Source of the DNA: Albifimbria verrucaria
Taxonomy: Eukaryota; Ascomycota; Sordariomycetes; Hypocreales; Stachybotryaceae
Direction of reading: 5' to 3'
NCBI GenBank assembly: GCA_020081605.1
Contig: JAHREC010000049.1
Coordinates: 1,364,001 to 1,428,000 of the forward strand
Length of the DNA: 64,000 nt
Positions 1 through 11,143 of the stretch are shown here, piece by piece (position 1 is the first letter of the stretch; each line of letters opens with the position of its first letter). Made by a program: the position numbers and the translations under genes. The notes below the pieces were generated by a model, which worked only from the letters and a program-made list of their open reading frames with translations, was not told the origin of the DNA and did not search any database.

Positions 1-511
1 AGGCGTAACCTTCCACAGGACTGGGCACAGACAGAGTTAACGAAGGTGTCAGGCTTTTTAGAGTGGCAGATTCGAAATCAGGTATCGACTTACCAGCACC
101 TGTTGTGCCGCCTGCGCGGTTTGAAGAAAGGACAGTAGGGGACTGGTGAAGGGTGAACTCCCGGTCTCCTATGGCGACCTCGACCGTCTGGGCTTTGGGG
201 TCAAGGAAGCCGAGGTTCTGAGATGGGATTGGTTGGGAGTAGAGCAGGAATGTCTCTATTTTCGTTTCGTTAGCTATTTGTGCATAGAATCAAGTTGCTG
301 ATAGTCTCGTAGCATTCTTTCGTCTTCCAGTTGATCCAAAGATGGGGGCCATCTTACCCTCGTCAACGTCTTCAATCTCAGCCTCGAGCTGGGCGGTGAG
401 AGCCTCGTGCCCCATCGAGTTTTCTGGACGTGGCTTGGAGATTTGATCCTCCCAAGAGCAGAATTTTATCCGTTGGTGATTTCTCTTGGTCGTATTGTAA
501 GAAGTTATCAA
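1..511 (-). CDS. Putative protein-lysine methyltransferase, METTL21/EFM6-like (5' end only)
   Basis: This is the N-terminal part of a class I SAM-dependent methyltransferase, cut by the left window edge. Exon 1 is 511..358, exon 2 is 273..94 and exon 3 starts at 20 and leaves the window. Both introns (357..274 and 93..21) have GTAAGA/GTAAGT donors and phase-matched AG acceptors. Exon 2 carries the motif HQSPTVLSSNRAGGTTGA, and exon 3 continues it with VLWKVTP. That block is typical of fungal METTL21/EFM6-type proteins, which modify lysines of translation factors or other cytosolic proteins. The SAM-binding motif lies beyond the window. The start is uncertain: Met at 511 or an in-frame Met shortly downstream (MGHEAL). 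No frame break is seen in the part present. The family is assigned from the conserved motif; the exact substrate is unknown. Confidence 0.75.
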
Positions 512-813
512 GGCAAAGCCATTGTGTCGAAGTGTAGTTGATTTTGGCTCTTGCTTAATTCAGCGACGACCCATCTCGATACTGTGAAGCGGCCTACCCT
601 ACCCTATACACACATCTCAACTTCCGGAACGTGCTATTCTTCGTTTTGGACTGTGCCAGCTGAACTTCTTCTTTTCTTTTTCTTATTCTTGAACCAGTCA
701 GTTATCTTCTTCAAGTTGCTTAGTAAGGTCGGGTGCAGGAGGGTCGCATTAACTATATCTTGTGTAGCCTCGACCAGAAGCTGAACCTGTGAACTCCGAC
801 TTTTACTTGTAGC
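512..813. other. Short intergenic stretch
   Basis: This lies between the methyltransferase start (-) and the first ORF of the unassigned cluster (+). It is probably a divergent promoter. It has a T-rich stretch near 665-690. I see no gene in it. Confidence 0.4.
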
Positions 814-1640
814 TTGAAACTGACCCTAGGAGCAAACGCGTTAACACCCAAAATGCCTTCAAGAACTCTCGATCCTCTCGATACGATCTGCATGGAGATA
901 AAGGAGAAGGGATACCACATTATAGAGGATGAAGACATAGGTGATCGTGTTGCTAGGCTTCTTCGGAATGGCTTCAGTCAGCAAACGGCCGCTGCGCTTC
1001 GCCTCTGTAAGGAGGAGATCCTCGACAACGATGTAGGTTTAGTCAAACGGAAAGTTACGAGAAGACGACCATCTCTAATAGTTGTTAGGATAACTGGGCC
1101 GTCATCGAGAGGCTTGTCGAGAGCCCAACGATAGGCTTTTGTCAGGCATGGGGCCAGACCCGAGAGTTCTACTGTTTGATGAGCAGCCCGACCCTGCCAT
1201 GCACGGCGCCGTTCGCCATGGTAATGACGCTTTGCTCAAAAACACCAAGATTAGTCTTGGGGATGGTTCCCATTCGGAGATACTCAAGCCCAAGCTGGGA
1301 ACAAACGGGTTGCTGCGTGTTAGTAGAGAGCGCTTGGATGAGCTTGACATCACTCGGCCAGAGAATGACCTTGAAAAGGGGGCATGTAAGATATTCTCGA
1401 ACCGGCTGTCGAAAACCATGCTGACCGTCAAAGCATTCTAATGGACGCACGAGTGGTATGGTCGATTGCCCGAGGCAAAGTCATATTTACCGGGCTCATG
1501 GCCCCAGAAACAACGAGGACCATGGATCCGATATCTGTACCCGCAAGGGCTGACTTCGTCGCCGTTCTGAGAGATATGGAGTTGGGATGCTCGGGATTAC
1601 CCGCCAGATTCAAGCTGGTAAACACGCCACGACCGTAAGT
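814..1640 (+). other. Unassigned ORF cluster, possible broken gene
   Basis: Three plus-strand ORFs follow each other (814-1134, 1139-1441, 1441-1638) in alternating frames. A plausible intron (GTAGGT donor at 1033, TTAG acceptor ending 1088) would join the first ORF to an in-frame continuation beginning DNWAVIERLVESPT. Frame then appears to change near 1150-1180 and again near 1440, as in the frame-broken genes elsewhere in this window. I do not recognise any domain, and the minus strand is also partly open. It could be a small hypothetical gene with assembly indels, a decayed gene or chance. No function is proposed. Confidence 0.25.
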
Positions 1641-3180
1641 GAAACTTTGCAAAGCCAGACAAACGACCCTAGGCGAGGTCATGATCTAGTGGTCGTGGCT
1701 CTAGTAGCCGTGGCGACCCAACGGATAGACGAGAGGAAACAGCGACTAACTGAACAATAGAGAGACTCTTTGTCCTACTTGCCGGGGCGAGAAGAGGAAC
1801 AAAACAGGAGTCGACTGCGGTGATTGCGATGGAGATGGAATTAGGAAGCCATGAGCGCTTCTACGTCGAGCCGCAAAGGTAGGGTGGCTGGCTGGGACTG
1901 GGCTATCGATGACGGTAACAACGGATAGTCATGTTTCATTTGTAGGGTTGTTATGATGATTTACCTCTCATATGTCTAATGATACTTACTTCTTGGCACA
2001 ACATGATATCGTGAAGCTGCTGTAGTGACTAGACTGTGAATATTCCCCCAGGCACAGCCAGAGCTGTTGAATGATGCTTCTGGATAGACAGAAAGGAATA
2101 TTCCTAGATATACACTGATTAGATCAGTTTGAAACTCGACACTCCATCTTTCAACCGGTAACGACTGACGTTAGAGCCATGGGCCATGCTCCAGTTCTTT
2201 TAATACGCCTGGCGACCGTTTGGATGTTTGCAGACTGATGGTTATAACCGTATCCTATGCCTGCTGTCTTCAACCTCCAACCATCTAACCCACCCCAAGC
2301 TCTCACTCAAAGCAATCCAACAGCATCCACCTCTCTGCACTCCAATCCCGCTCAACCTCTCCTACCAACTCCCACACAACCATACTAACCCCATGTAAGC
2401 CAACCCGCCCCTCCCTCTCCCAGCCTCGACCCAGCCCCAATCTGGGGCGGGCTCCAGCCAAAAAGACAATGCCGGCGTGCCAAGGCATGGAAACAAACTG
2501 CAGTCAGACACTTATCTCCATCCATGGTGAATGCTACCCAGGCACCGCCAAGACGGATTCCGGGTGGTCCCCCTCTGGCTTGGCACTGCGCCCTACGCGG
2601 CCTTTAGCGCGCTCGCTCCCGCTGTCTTGGGTTCGATCAGAGCCGTTTCTTACTTGGCATGGCAGGCTCTAACGTTAGGGGTTTACGCGGGAAATCGTAT
2701 CTTGAAACCCAGCGTCTCCGAAACGGAGGTTGACGCTGCGGGCACGGCTATGCAGGGCATCTCATGAGTGCATATTGCGACCAAATCTCCAGGATTGGTG
2801 GGTGGCAGAAGTAACACAACACTGGCTAAAGCTAATGCTCAGGGAAAAAGGCACTCATCATCTTTCTTGCCTTGGTCTCATCTCATTAGGCGCCATCTCT
2901 CGGTGCCCATCTAGCATCCTCGTGCCTATATCATTTTCTGCCTCCTTTTTTTTCTCTTCATTTTTTTTCTCTTCGTTGGGGCACTCCCAAGGGTCGCATC
3001 CCTTGCATGAACCCGCCGTTGCTTTCTTTCTGTTATTCATTTTGAGTGCCGTAAGATCCCAGGCTTAAAGACAATTGAAAAGACGCGGATAGATAAGGAA
3101 AGCAAGCAAAACAAGTCAAAGCCTTGTACACCCATGACTGCAACGGAATTGCACTTGAACCGAGTATTCTCTTCCCTAGT
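1641..3180. other. Intergenic region with no supported gene
   Basis: Short overlapping ORFs occur on both strands (for example around 2470-2770 and 2730-3070) but none shows a recognisable domain or a consistent splice structure. T-rich runs at 2947-2975 probably belong to the 3' flank of the NCS-1 gene. I see nothing else. Confidence 0.4.
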
Positions 3181-4044
3181 CTACACAAGACCGTCGTACA
3201 GAGACAGGGCGGATACGATTGTCTCGTCCCGTTTGCTACCCTCCTTGAACTCCTCGATATCCAGAGATCCGTTCTCGTCCTTGTCCATCATGTTGAAAAT
3301 CTTTCTGACACGCTTTTCGGGGTATCCTCGTCTTCGGGAAGCTTAACCATTGAACCAACCTGGTGGGGTGTTAGTCGCAGAAATTCACGGCCAAAAATTG
3401 CACGGTTGAATGGCCAAGGCTTTAGGAGAACAGGGGTTGTCGCATACCATCTTGTAGATTGCCTCGACAATCTGGAGCATCTCATCGTAGCTAATCTTGC
3501 CGTCGCCATCAATATCGTACAGCTGGAACGCCCAGTCCAGCTTGTCTTCCATCCTGCCCCGGCTAGTAACACTCAAAGCGCAAATGAACTCTTTGAAGTC
3601 TATGGTGCCGGATCTATCGCTATCGAAGACGTTGAAGACATAATCTGCAAATGAGCTCGGATCGCCGAACGGGAAGAATTGCCGGTAGATCTTCTGGAAC
3701 TCCTCCTTTGCGAGCAGGCCCGAGGGCAGTCCTTAAGAAAACCTGGCAGAGAGAGTCAGCTTGTCGAGAGGGATCGCAATGGATTTCGACAACACCCACC
3801 CTTGTACCATTGTTGCAGCTCCTTCTTGTCAAAGTGTGTCGACTTCTGAAGCTCAACGAGCTGCTCCTGCGAAGCTTGGACTGCCTGTAGAGCGCGGCCT
3901 CGGTCAGTACGGTGGTCACCTTGGAGCAAGCGCTACGAGTAATGGTTGGGCCACGCGGCCAGGGCAAGTGTGGTTGCTACGTTGCATCTCGGCCATTACC
4001 TTGCGCGCGCGCAGGTTCAGGGGCGCCACTCACGATTTGCCCAT
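3181..4044 (-). CDS. ncs1: Neuronal calcium sensor NCS-1/frequenin, EF-hand protein
   Basis: NCS-1 is an N-myristoylated calcium sensor that acts at membranes, classically by activating phosphatidylinositol 4-kinase and modulating calcium entry. Four exons: 4044..4034 (an 11-nt microexon encoding MGK plus part of Ser), 3884..3800, 3742..3448 and 3359..3181. The start Met-Gly-Lys-Ser is the myristoylation signal. Canonical EF-hand loops are visible: [24 protein letters not shown] and [12 protein letters not shown]; the first EF-hand is degenerate as in the family. The protein ends LSLYDGLV. Three single-base losses break the frame, at about 3871-3874 (exon 2), 3722-3726 (exon 3, before the SGLLAKEEF segment) and 3319-3322 (before the [12 protein letters not shown] segment). 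The exons total 570 nt; adding three bases gives 573 nt, exactly the usual 190 residues. This points to sequence error, not gene loss. Confidence 0.93.
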
Positions 4045-4856
4045 GGTTAGTGGTTGCTCTCTCGATCAAGATACCCTCAGCAAGTATTCAACCCGAGCAC
4101 AGTTGCCGAGTTTCACTCCGTCCGAGGTAGCGCCGGGGTCGAGGTAATCGAGGCTCGAGCAGGCACGGCTGGGTGATCGGGGTCAGAAGGAGGGCGATCG
4201 CTGCGGATGGGGTGTCGATTCCGCAGAGGTCTCAGTTTCCCAAAGACGGAGGGGACGGGATTCTGAAGCGCAGGGCGAGGAAAGATGGAAACGAGCGCTT
4301 AGTGGAGGCGGGGTGATGATGATGAGGGCCCTTGCAGATAGCGCGCAAATGGCGAGCACGGACTTTCAGAGAGAGAGAGAGGCGACGGGGCGGGTATCAG
4401 AGTAGCCAGGGGTGGGCGATGGAGGCCGAGTGACGAACGTGCGCTATAGGAGACGAGTTGCCGAGCGAGCGCCTGGTAGAGAAGGCGGGAGAGGGAGGGT
4501 AAAAAAATAAATGAAGAAGAGAGACCGGAAAGGATGATGACGATGTGGATGGGTTGGCGGGTTTGTCTTGAAGAATGCGTGGGGACAGGGCTAAGAAGGA
4601 TGGATGCTTTGAAACGTGGAAGACGAGGGTAGCGAGGGAAGAGAAAGAGGCAAAGCAAAGCAAGGCAAAGGCAAGGCAAGGCCAGGCAAGGCCAGGGTAC
4701 GGTATGGATGGGTAGGTAAGTACTAGGTAGTAGTAGGTAATGGGAGAGAGAGGCTCGGTACACCAGGTACCTACCTCCTGTACGCAGGCACCTACGGCGG
4801 GGACATTGGTGGGGAGGCTTGAGCGCTTGTGGCTGTGACTGCTGCCACTACTGAAT

Positions 4857-4890
4857 CACTGTCACTGTCACTGTCACTGTCACTGTCACC
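4857..4890. repeat. Hexanucleotide tandem repeat (TCACTG)n
   Basis: About five direct copies of a CACTGT unit in intergenic DNA upstream of the NCS-1 gene. The translated frames give only Leu/Ser runs. Confidence 0.85.
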
Positions 4891-5236
4891 ACCGCTGAGG
4901 GCTTTTGGTATGTGTGTGTGTTGGTGCTTTAGTGCACTGCTAGGTGGGCTGGCCAGTGGGCTGGCTCCAGTCAGCGAGCCAGCCAGCAGGTGCTGTGCTG
5001 TGCTAAGCTAAGGCTTGCTGGCCCAGGCCCTGCGCGGCTCAAAACGGCCCCCAAAAGTTCACCAGGGCTCCGTGATTAACCCTGACCGAACATCCTGCAA
5101 GATCCTTCCTCTTCCAGGTAGCGCGATGCCCATCGGATCAAAGTGGATGGTGCAGTACATACTCTGTACAACTAGCCTCTATGCGTTTCCCACCTTATGC
5201 GAGGTACCTGCCGCATCTGGCAACCCAGGGCGACGA

Positions 5237-5270
5237 CCCTTCCCTTCCCTTCCCTTCCCTTCCCATTGGG
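5237..5270. repeat. Pentanucleotide tandem repeat (CCCTT)n
   Basis: Five to six copies of CCCTT in tandem in intergenic DNA. No coding potential. Confidence 0.85.
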
Positions 5271-6136
5271 AATAACGTTAATACGCGGATTGAGAGCGAG
5301 TGACGCCCGTATAGCAGCTTCTAGACCGGAGACCGCCCACTAACACCCACTAATATGTAGACCCGACTATTGAGAGCCCAGTAATTCGTACTGCAGGTAG
5401 GCATGAGGACGCAACCATCGTAGGCCACGTTAATATCCCCTCCGCCCATGATTAATAACTACCCCTCCGTTTACTTACACGCGCAACGCACCCTGCCTCT
5501 TGGCTGTTGGTTAAGGCCCGAATTCTTGTTCATGTAGGTGTGGTCAGATGCGTTTCTGGAAGCAGCCGGACCAATTATCTAAGCACATCGCCGGTCATGA
5601 TATCCAAGCCCCGCATTTCTCCATCTTCCGGTGCGGTGCAGTGCGATGCGATGCCATGAGAAATCCTGGCTGTGGCAAGGATGCAGGCCTTATGACATGC
5701 CTGTGATTCGTAATTTGTGCAATTCTCCTTATGCCGAGCCTCTCTCCAAGTTATGCACATATCCTATCCTACCTCTAACAGAGCGCGTTCACTCACTCTA
5801 CGGCGACGTCTTACATTGCATTCTTAGTGGGACATCATGTCTGTTGCTGCTACCCCCGTCATAACTACAAAACCTCAGCCTGGCAAGGTCTCTTTAATTA
5901 GCCACTTCTGCACATTGGCAATGTAACCCAATTATCATCGTCCCTACATGTCTTACTACAGCTGTCCTCGTTGCAGCAAAGATCTCCCACCATCGTCCTA
6001 GACAGTCCTTACTCCGGTCTAGGACTATTAATACACAATCCAACACCTTGCACCTCGGTAGTAAGCTGGTTAATGGAGCCTCACCCAGCCCTAGAGCCTT
6101 CTCCCCGTCCCCATGCTATATAAAAATACACCACAG

Positions 6137-6166
6137 CCTGGCGACGGCGACGGCGACGGCGACGCT
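6137..6166. repeat. Hexanucleotide repeat (GGCGAC)n
   Basis: About four tandem copies of GGCGAC, lying just 3' of the stop codon of the hemerythrin gene, so probably in its 3' UTR. Confidence 0.8.
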
Positions 6167-6174
6167 CCGCGCCT

Positions 6175-7119
6175 TCAGGCGAATGGCAGTACCTGTGGCT
6201 GCGAATAGTAATCGCATGGTGCGAACCGCCACAGATTGCTCCGCTTCCCAATAACCAGATACCGCAGGACCAGCTTCATCAGCCATGGCACCGGTGGGTA
6301 ATCCGCCCAGATACTGTCTTCGAAGCTCCCGTCATGGAGCACAAAGGTGAGCGGGAACACGCCGTTCTGTTTGGTCAGCAAACTGCCTATACCGCAAAGC
6401 TGCTTTCGTCGTCGTCCAGTCTTGGCTGTCGAGGACGAGGACATCATCAACTCACCCGGTATGCACTGTCCTTCATGCCATTGGAGATAATTTCTTGCAC
6501 CTTCTTGGTGAACCAGTCCGACCAGTCTACCTTGTCGTTGTACTTTTCTAAGCTCACCAGCGTGTCGATCTCATGGTGTAGATGCTCCTGCACCGTTGGC
6601 ATGAACGAGTCGATGATCTCCTTCAACTTTTTTCCGTCAAACTCCTCATTGCTGTTCTTAACCTTGTCGAGGTAGCCCCTATACGCATCTAGCCCCTCGT
6701 TGAACAGCTTGTGTTCGTCTACATTAGTGTCCATCAGCCCCGGCTGGCCGGCGAGCTTGTCAATCTCCGGGAAGAACATCGTCTCCTCTGTGTGGTGGTG
6801 CTCATCAATCATCTCCGACCACGCAATCGCATAACCCACAAAGTCGGCCTTGTCCTTGGCTGTACCTTTGGCCGATACATTCTCGGCTTGCACGTACACG
6901 GAGTTGATACCACGGATCAGCCAGTTATGCACGATGCTCATCTCCTTGGCCATTTGCCTTGCACCTCTTGCGGGTTTCTCTTTCTGCCAGCAAAAATGAA
7001 GCTCATCAGCTTTGGTGAACGTAGTGATTTCAAAGGCTGAGCGAACGTACTGTGTCTCCAGATTGAGATGAGCTAACAAGCTTGAAAGGCCCGTCTCCCC
7101 ATTGCTTAGAATCCGCCAT
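6175..7119 (-). CDS. Hemerythrin (HHE cation-binding) domain protein
   Basis: Three exons: 7119..7051, 6983..6456 and 6366..6175, joined by GTACGT..CAG and GTGAGT..CAG introns in phase 0, giving 262 residues with no frame break. The start is MADSKQWGDGPFKLV. The HHE four-helix bundle in exon 2 has iron-ligand candidates in MSIVHNW, MIDEHHHTEETMFFPEID, VDEHKLF and VQEHLHHEID. Exon 3 (PLTFVLHDGSFED to WWRF-like NLWRFAPCD) is the conserved C-terminal segment of fungal members and would be missed by taking the long ORF alone, because that ORF runs through the donor to a nearby stop. Fungal HHE proteins bind di-iron centres; oxygen sensing or metal/nitrosative stress roles are possible but not shown here. 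One of the few genes in the window whose frame is intact. Confidence 0.88.
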
Positions 7120-8445
7120 GATGATTGAATGTAGATGGGAATCTTGTCCAGAAATCAGTCAAGATTCATGCTTGACATGAGACGGCGCCGCTCAAATATC
7201 TATAGCCATCTCCGACCCTTCTCAGCGAAACTCTCTGATCGTCAGCTCCATGCCCTGACAACAGCCTCAACGCTTCGTCGGTATACTAAGATAAGTCAAG
7301 GTTAGGCTCACAAGGCCTCCTCTAGTTAGCAAGCCAGTAAGAAGGCGCCATGTCAAGGGATAACAGTTAATAGCGCTGACATGAAGATGGGCGCCTCTCA
7401 TTGTCAAAAGGTAGAAACCCTATGGCTTAGTCCGCCAGAAACAGCGAGTGACATTCTCGTATTCCCACGTGGTGAAGGGAGGTGAGGTTCTCGCCTGGCC
7501 TTGTTGGAAGCTAGATTCTTGTCCTGAGTTGGGTGGCATGAAGCTGCATTGACTGTGGCTGCATCGCTGAAGCCTCGAACACTCTAGCCTATTCGCTACG
7601 GATAAATCTGGACGAGGTTGCTTATGGTTACTGGATAAGACTGTCACCGAACGAGGCGACTAGCTTTGATTGTTAGCTGGGATTGTGCCAGCCACTCGCG
7701 CCTCATCATCTGTCCGGACAATATCCTCCATACCACTCAGCTGGAGGATTACGGAAGGCTGTGCAATACAAACCAACAACCTGATGTTATGTAGTGAAAA
7801 GTTGAAATGTAACGTTTCCGTCTTAATCGGGCACTGATTACTTTGGTACTGGTGATGATGAAGCAACATTTGGCCACTTTTTCATGAAGTTTTCAACCAG
7901 GCCTTCGAACCTGGTCATGCCAAGCAAACATAAGCCTCAGCCTTTGCATAGTCAACACCCATTCAGCTGACAGTCTTTCTGGTGTTAATATAACGTTAGA
8001 ATCTCGGACCCCACTCATTATGACAAGCCAACCGAAGCTTATTGTAACCGCTTCGGAGACATTTCTCGCTAGACAGGGAAGGCTTCATGATCAAGACCAT
8101 GCTGAACATAATGTTATACAAAACAAACAATTCGTCTTTGCGTCAGTATCATCAACCTGGCCATTACTGCCATACCCAATGGGTAAATAACTCTTAACTC
8201 GGTCGCACGTTCTTGCTGGCTTATGATTTCACGCCATTTTGCCAGCAGAGCACATGCGACGTGTTTGATGTCCATTATGTCCTGACCCTTCTTCAACCTA
8301 TAGACACTGTATACATGGCTTCATTGCAACCAGAATCTGCCCCGGAGTAACGCCATATCCGAAGCCCAAGGCCACCCAGGCCTGTCCCATGATTGTTCCA
8401 TCGCACCATCTCATACTAGCTATGCACCCAAGAGACAAATGGCCG
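7120..8445. other. Intergenic, between hemerythrin promoter and CDC45 3' end
   Basis: About 1.3 kb. Small minus-strand ORFs (7420-7647, 7660-7869, 8114-8296) have no recognisable content and no splice logic. The 7120-7320 part is the likely hemerythrin promoter. Nothing else seen. Confidence 0.45.
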
Positions 8446-11143
8446 TTAACCCACTACCGCTCTCATGCTGAGGCTCTCCAGGAAGCCTCCTAAATCTTCC
8501 TTCTTCACTTCGACCACGCAATGCTCGAAGCTGTCGATTCGTACTCGCGCATTCGTTTCCGACACGACTTCTTGGAAGGCCGTGCCAAACCAGTTCAGCC
8601 CATACCCCTTCTCGCGCTCCAAATCATCGTCGTCATCATCAGATTCTGAATCTGAGTCGTCTGAACCCTCAGACTCAGTCTCCAACTCATCATCGTCATC
8701 GTCGTTGCCCTGTTCCTTGCGCTTAGCTGCACGCTTCTCTTCCTTGATCTTCGCCTTCGCCTGCCTTGACTCCTCCTTCTTCTCTGCCTTGGCCTTCTTC
8801 TCTTCTTGCCGCTTCTTCGCCGCTTCTCGATCGAGGAACGTAGTGTCAGGACCACCACCGCCACCCGTGCCTACAACAACGTACACTCCTCTCTTTTCGT
8901 TGAGACTAGCCACAACCAGCGGTGTACCTCGGCCGCCGTGTGAGAGTCTTCCATGCGAGTCCCTTTCCTGTTCTACCAGTGCCTCGCCGATCCACAAGGA
9001 AAGTTTGGTCAACGCAGCAGGATGAGTAAACAGGGCAACATCAGGGCCATCCTTTACCACACACATGCGAAATGCTCGCAGGTGTCTGATTTGTTTTTAT
9101 TAATGAGTGATGTACCCGTGCGATAGATAGCCCGGTGGAGGAATTGAGCCGTCGGCAGACTAGCCTTCAAGGCATCGATACTGTGCAAGAGTTAGCTGAT
9201 TTTGATCTTATTTCTGCGGCTGAGGATGCAGAGACTTACTCTTCCAACGCATCGTAGGCGTCCCAGAAACGACGGATCCATTCCTCTCCTTGCGCTGCCA
9301 GTTCCAAGTCTTCTTCTGACTCTTGGGCAATTTGACTCGCTGCAGCACCCGCCTCAGCGGCGTGCGCATGCTTCCCAACTTCCAAGAGGGCACCGATGAC
9401 CACTCCAACATCTTGGGCACTGAGAGTAGCTCTCCAGCCCCAGCTTCTTACGAAACCCCACCCATCCTTCGCTCCTGCTCGATCTTTCCCGTCAGTGTCC
9501 ACTGACGGTACCATCTCTTCTAGGTTATAGAGGGATCCGTATTTGAGAAGTTTCGCTCTTAGCTCGCGTTTGAGCATCATGTCCATGTGTGTATAACTTT
9601 GTTTACATTGTGCGAGGCTCACGCCCATTTTGGCAAGGAGCTTGTGAAGTCGTTTGATACCCGTCTCGCTCCATGTCTTTAATCGAGAGAAGAGGTACGG
9701 GAATGCAACATGGCGTCGTAGAGGCTCCAGTGACGGATGAGCAGAAACCGAGGCTCTGGCGATAGGCGAATTCCTGTATCTTCAGGACTCCTCGCAGTGG
9801 TGGGTATTACTCCGGTGTTTTCGGGGCTACTCGTCCGTTGGTGACCTCTGGAGGGTTCAGGCGACGGACTTCGTCACGGAGTAGCTGTCGCAACCGCGCA
9901 CCTCGAACACCTAACCAACCTGCTGGTTGGCTTTTGTCACTCGATCGGACTGGGGCAGCAATTCCTGCAGATGACCGGCCATAAAGCTCCATTGACGTAA
10001 CACCAACAATTGCCAACCAGAGAAGATCGTTGTCTTCTCGGCCGAGTTCGGAAGCTAGTGAATACATCATCGATGAGATGGGCTCGGCGAAAGATGCACC
10101 CATTTTGTAGTATTCTTGTAAGACAGCCTCGTTTTTCGTCTGAGACGCAGAAGCCGGCGCCGTAATGTACGAGCAGAAGGCGCAGGAGGTGGCTGCGCTG
10201 CTGAAGGAGGTTCGACAGGGTCGCTCGAGAGGATGCTGCCTGGATCTTGCAATGACACAAGTCCACGCTGCTGAGGCCGTCGCGGGGACTCGGGAATGGG
10301 ACTTGACTGTACCCTTGTCAGAACATCGACAATCAAGGTGAAGAAGACTAGAAGTACTTACTGAATTGCTCCGCCGGCGTTGCCTAGGCCTGTCTTCCTC
10401 ATCACTCGACTCGTCGTCATGACCATCCGACCAACTCTTCCGTTTTTGCCCCGAACGCGAAGTATCCTGTAGTTGCCTTGGCTCTTCGTCTGCATCACTC
10501 TCATCGTCATCACTTAGTCCATCATCCGCTCCATCGTTATCGTCTAGTTCGGGCATATCGACCAGGGCGAGATAGGCGCTTCGTTCTGCAGCCAAATCTT
10601 CTTCGATATCTCCGTCATCAATAGCCACAATTCCACCACGGCCAGGTTTATATGCACGACCTATACGCCCTCCGTCTACACCCACAGGGCTCCTTGATTG
10701 GTAGGAACTGGTGCCGTCGGTAGCAGCTTCGAGGGGAAGCCGCCGAAAACATTGCCCAGGTTCCAGGGCCTGTGGGCATCAATTACCCAGACCTCAACGC
10801 CACTGAACGGGGTATCATCACCCTCACTCTCAAGGCCTAGGAGTAGACCAAGATCGACCATACCACCAACACCAAGGCATACCACAACACCACCGCTGCC
10901 ACCTTGCGATTCCATCATTGGTACGACAAGCTCTTTGCCTGCCTTCTCCAAGTCGGAATAACCCGAGACAGGCTGGATCTTGTGCGGAATATAATCATGC
11001 TTGAGGAGCCTGGTAAGGATCCGACAGGCACATAAGGCGTCTGGCTCGAGTGCAACGAGAATGAGGACGGGCGGTGACAGGGGGTGACGGGTCTGCTGGA
11101 GGTGGGTGTAGAGCTTCGAGATGAGGGAGCGCGGGAGATACAT
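8446..11143 (-). CDS. cdc45: DNA replication initiation factor CDC45
   Basis: CDC45 is the DHH-fold subunit of the CMG (Cdc45-MCM-GINS) replicative helicase. Exons: 11143..10362, 10306..9240 and 9180..8446, with GTAAGT donors at 10361 and 9239. It starts MYLPRSLISKLYTHL. Conserved blocks follow in order: VLILVALEPDALCACRIL, WVIDAHRPWNLGNVFGG, GREDNDLLWLAIVGVTS, QPAGWLGVRGARLRQLL, KQSYTHMDMMLKRELRAK, DGWGFVRSWGWRATLS and, at the end, GLNWFGTAFQEVV to SLSMRAVVG. There is an acidic stretch after the first third, and an insertion of about 85 Lys/Glu/Asp-rich residues (about 8590-8870) before the GLNWFG block. Five single-base losses break the frame: 10681-10683, 10132-10136, 9823-9826, 9699-9701 and 9094-9098. 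Exons plus five bases make 2589 nt, or 862 residues. The breaks sit in C/G or A runs inside conserved sequence, so a functional gene is inferred. Confidence 0.93.

Larger units (their letters stand above)
4045..6174. other. Intergenic, promoter of the NCS-1 gene and 3' flank of the hemerythrin gene
   Basis: About 2.1 kb without a supportable gene. The NCS-1-proximal part (4300-4800) is purine-rich on the plus strand, so CT-rich on the coding strand, with GGTAGGTAAGTACTAGGTAG-type repeats near 4707-4740. Two tandem repeats are listed separately. ORFs here are low-complexity (runs of Leu/Pro/Ser/Cys) and not protein-like. Confidence 0.5.

Noticed and set aside
2469..2767. Small plus-strand ORFs with a hydrophobic stretch
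   Set aside because: They overlap in two frames, have no conserved motif, and have no splice or promoter context that favours either.
9064..9130. A possible extra intron in CDC45 starting GTACAT and ending TCAG
   Set aside because: Splicing it leaves the wrong frame. Reading straight through with one added A in the T5 run gives the conserved TGTSLIN...HLRAFR sequence.
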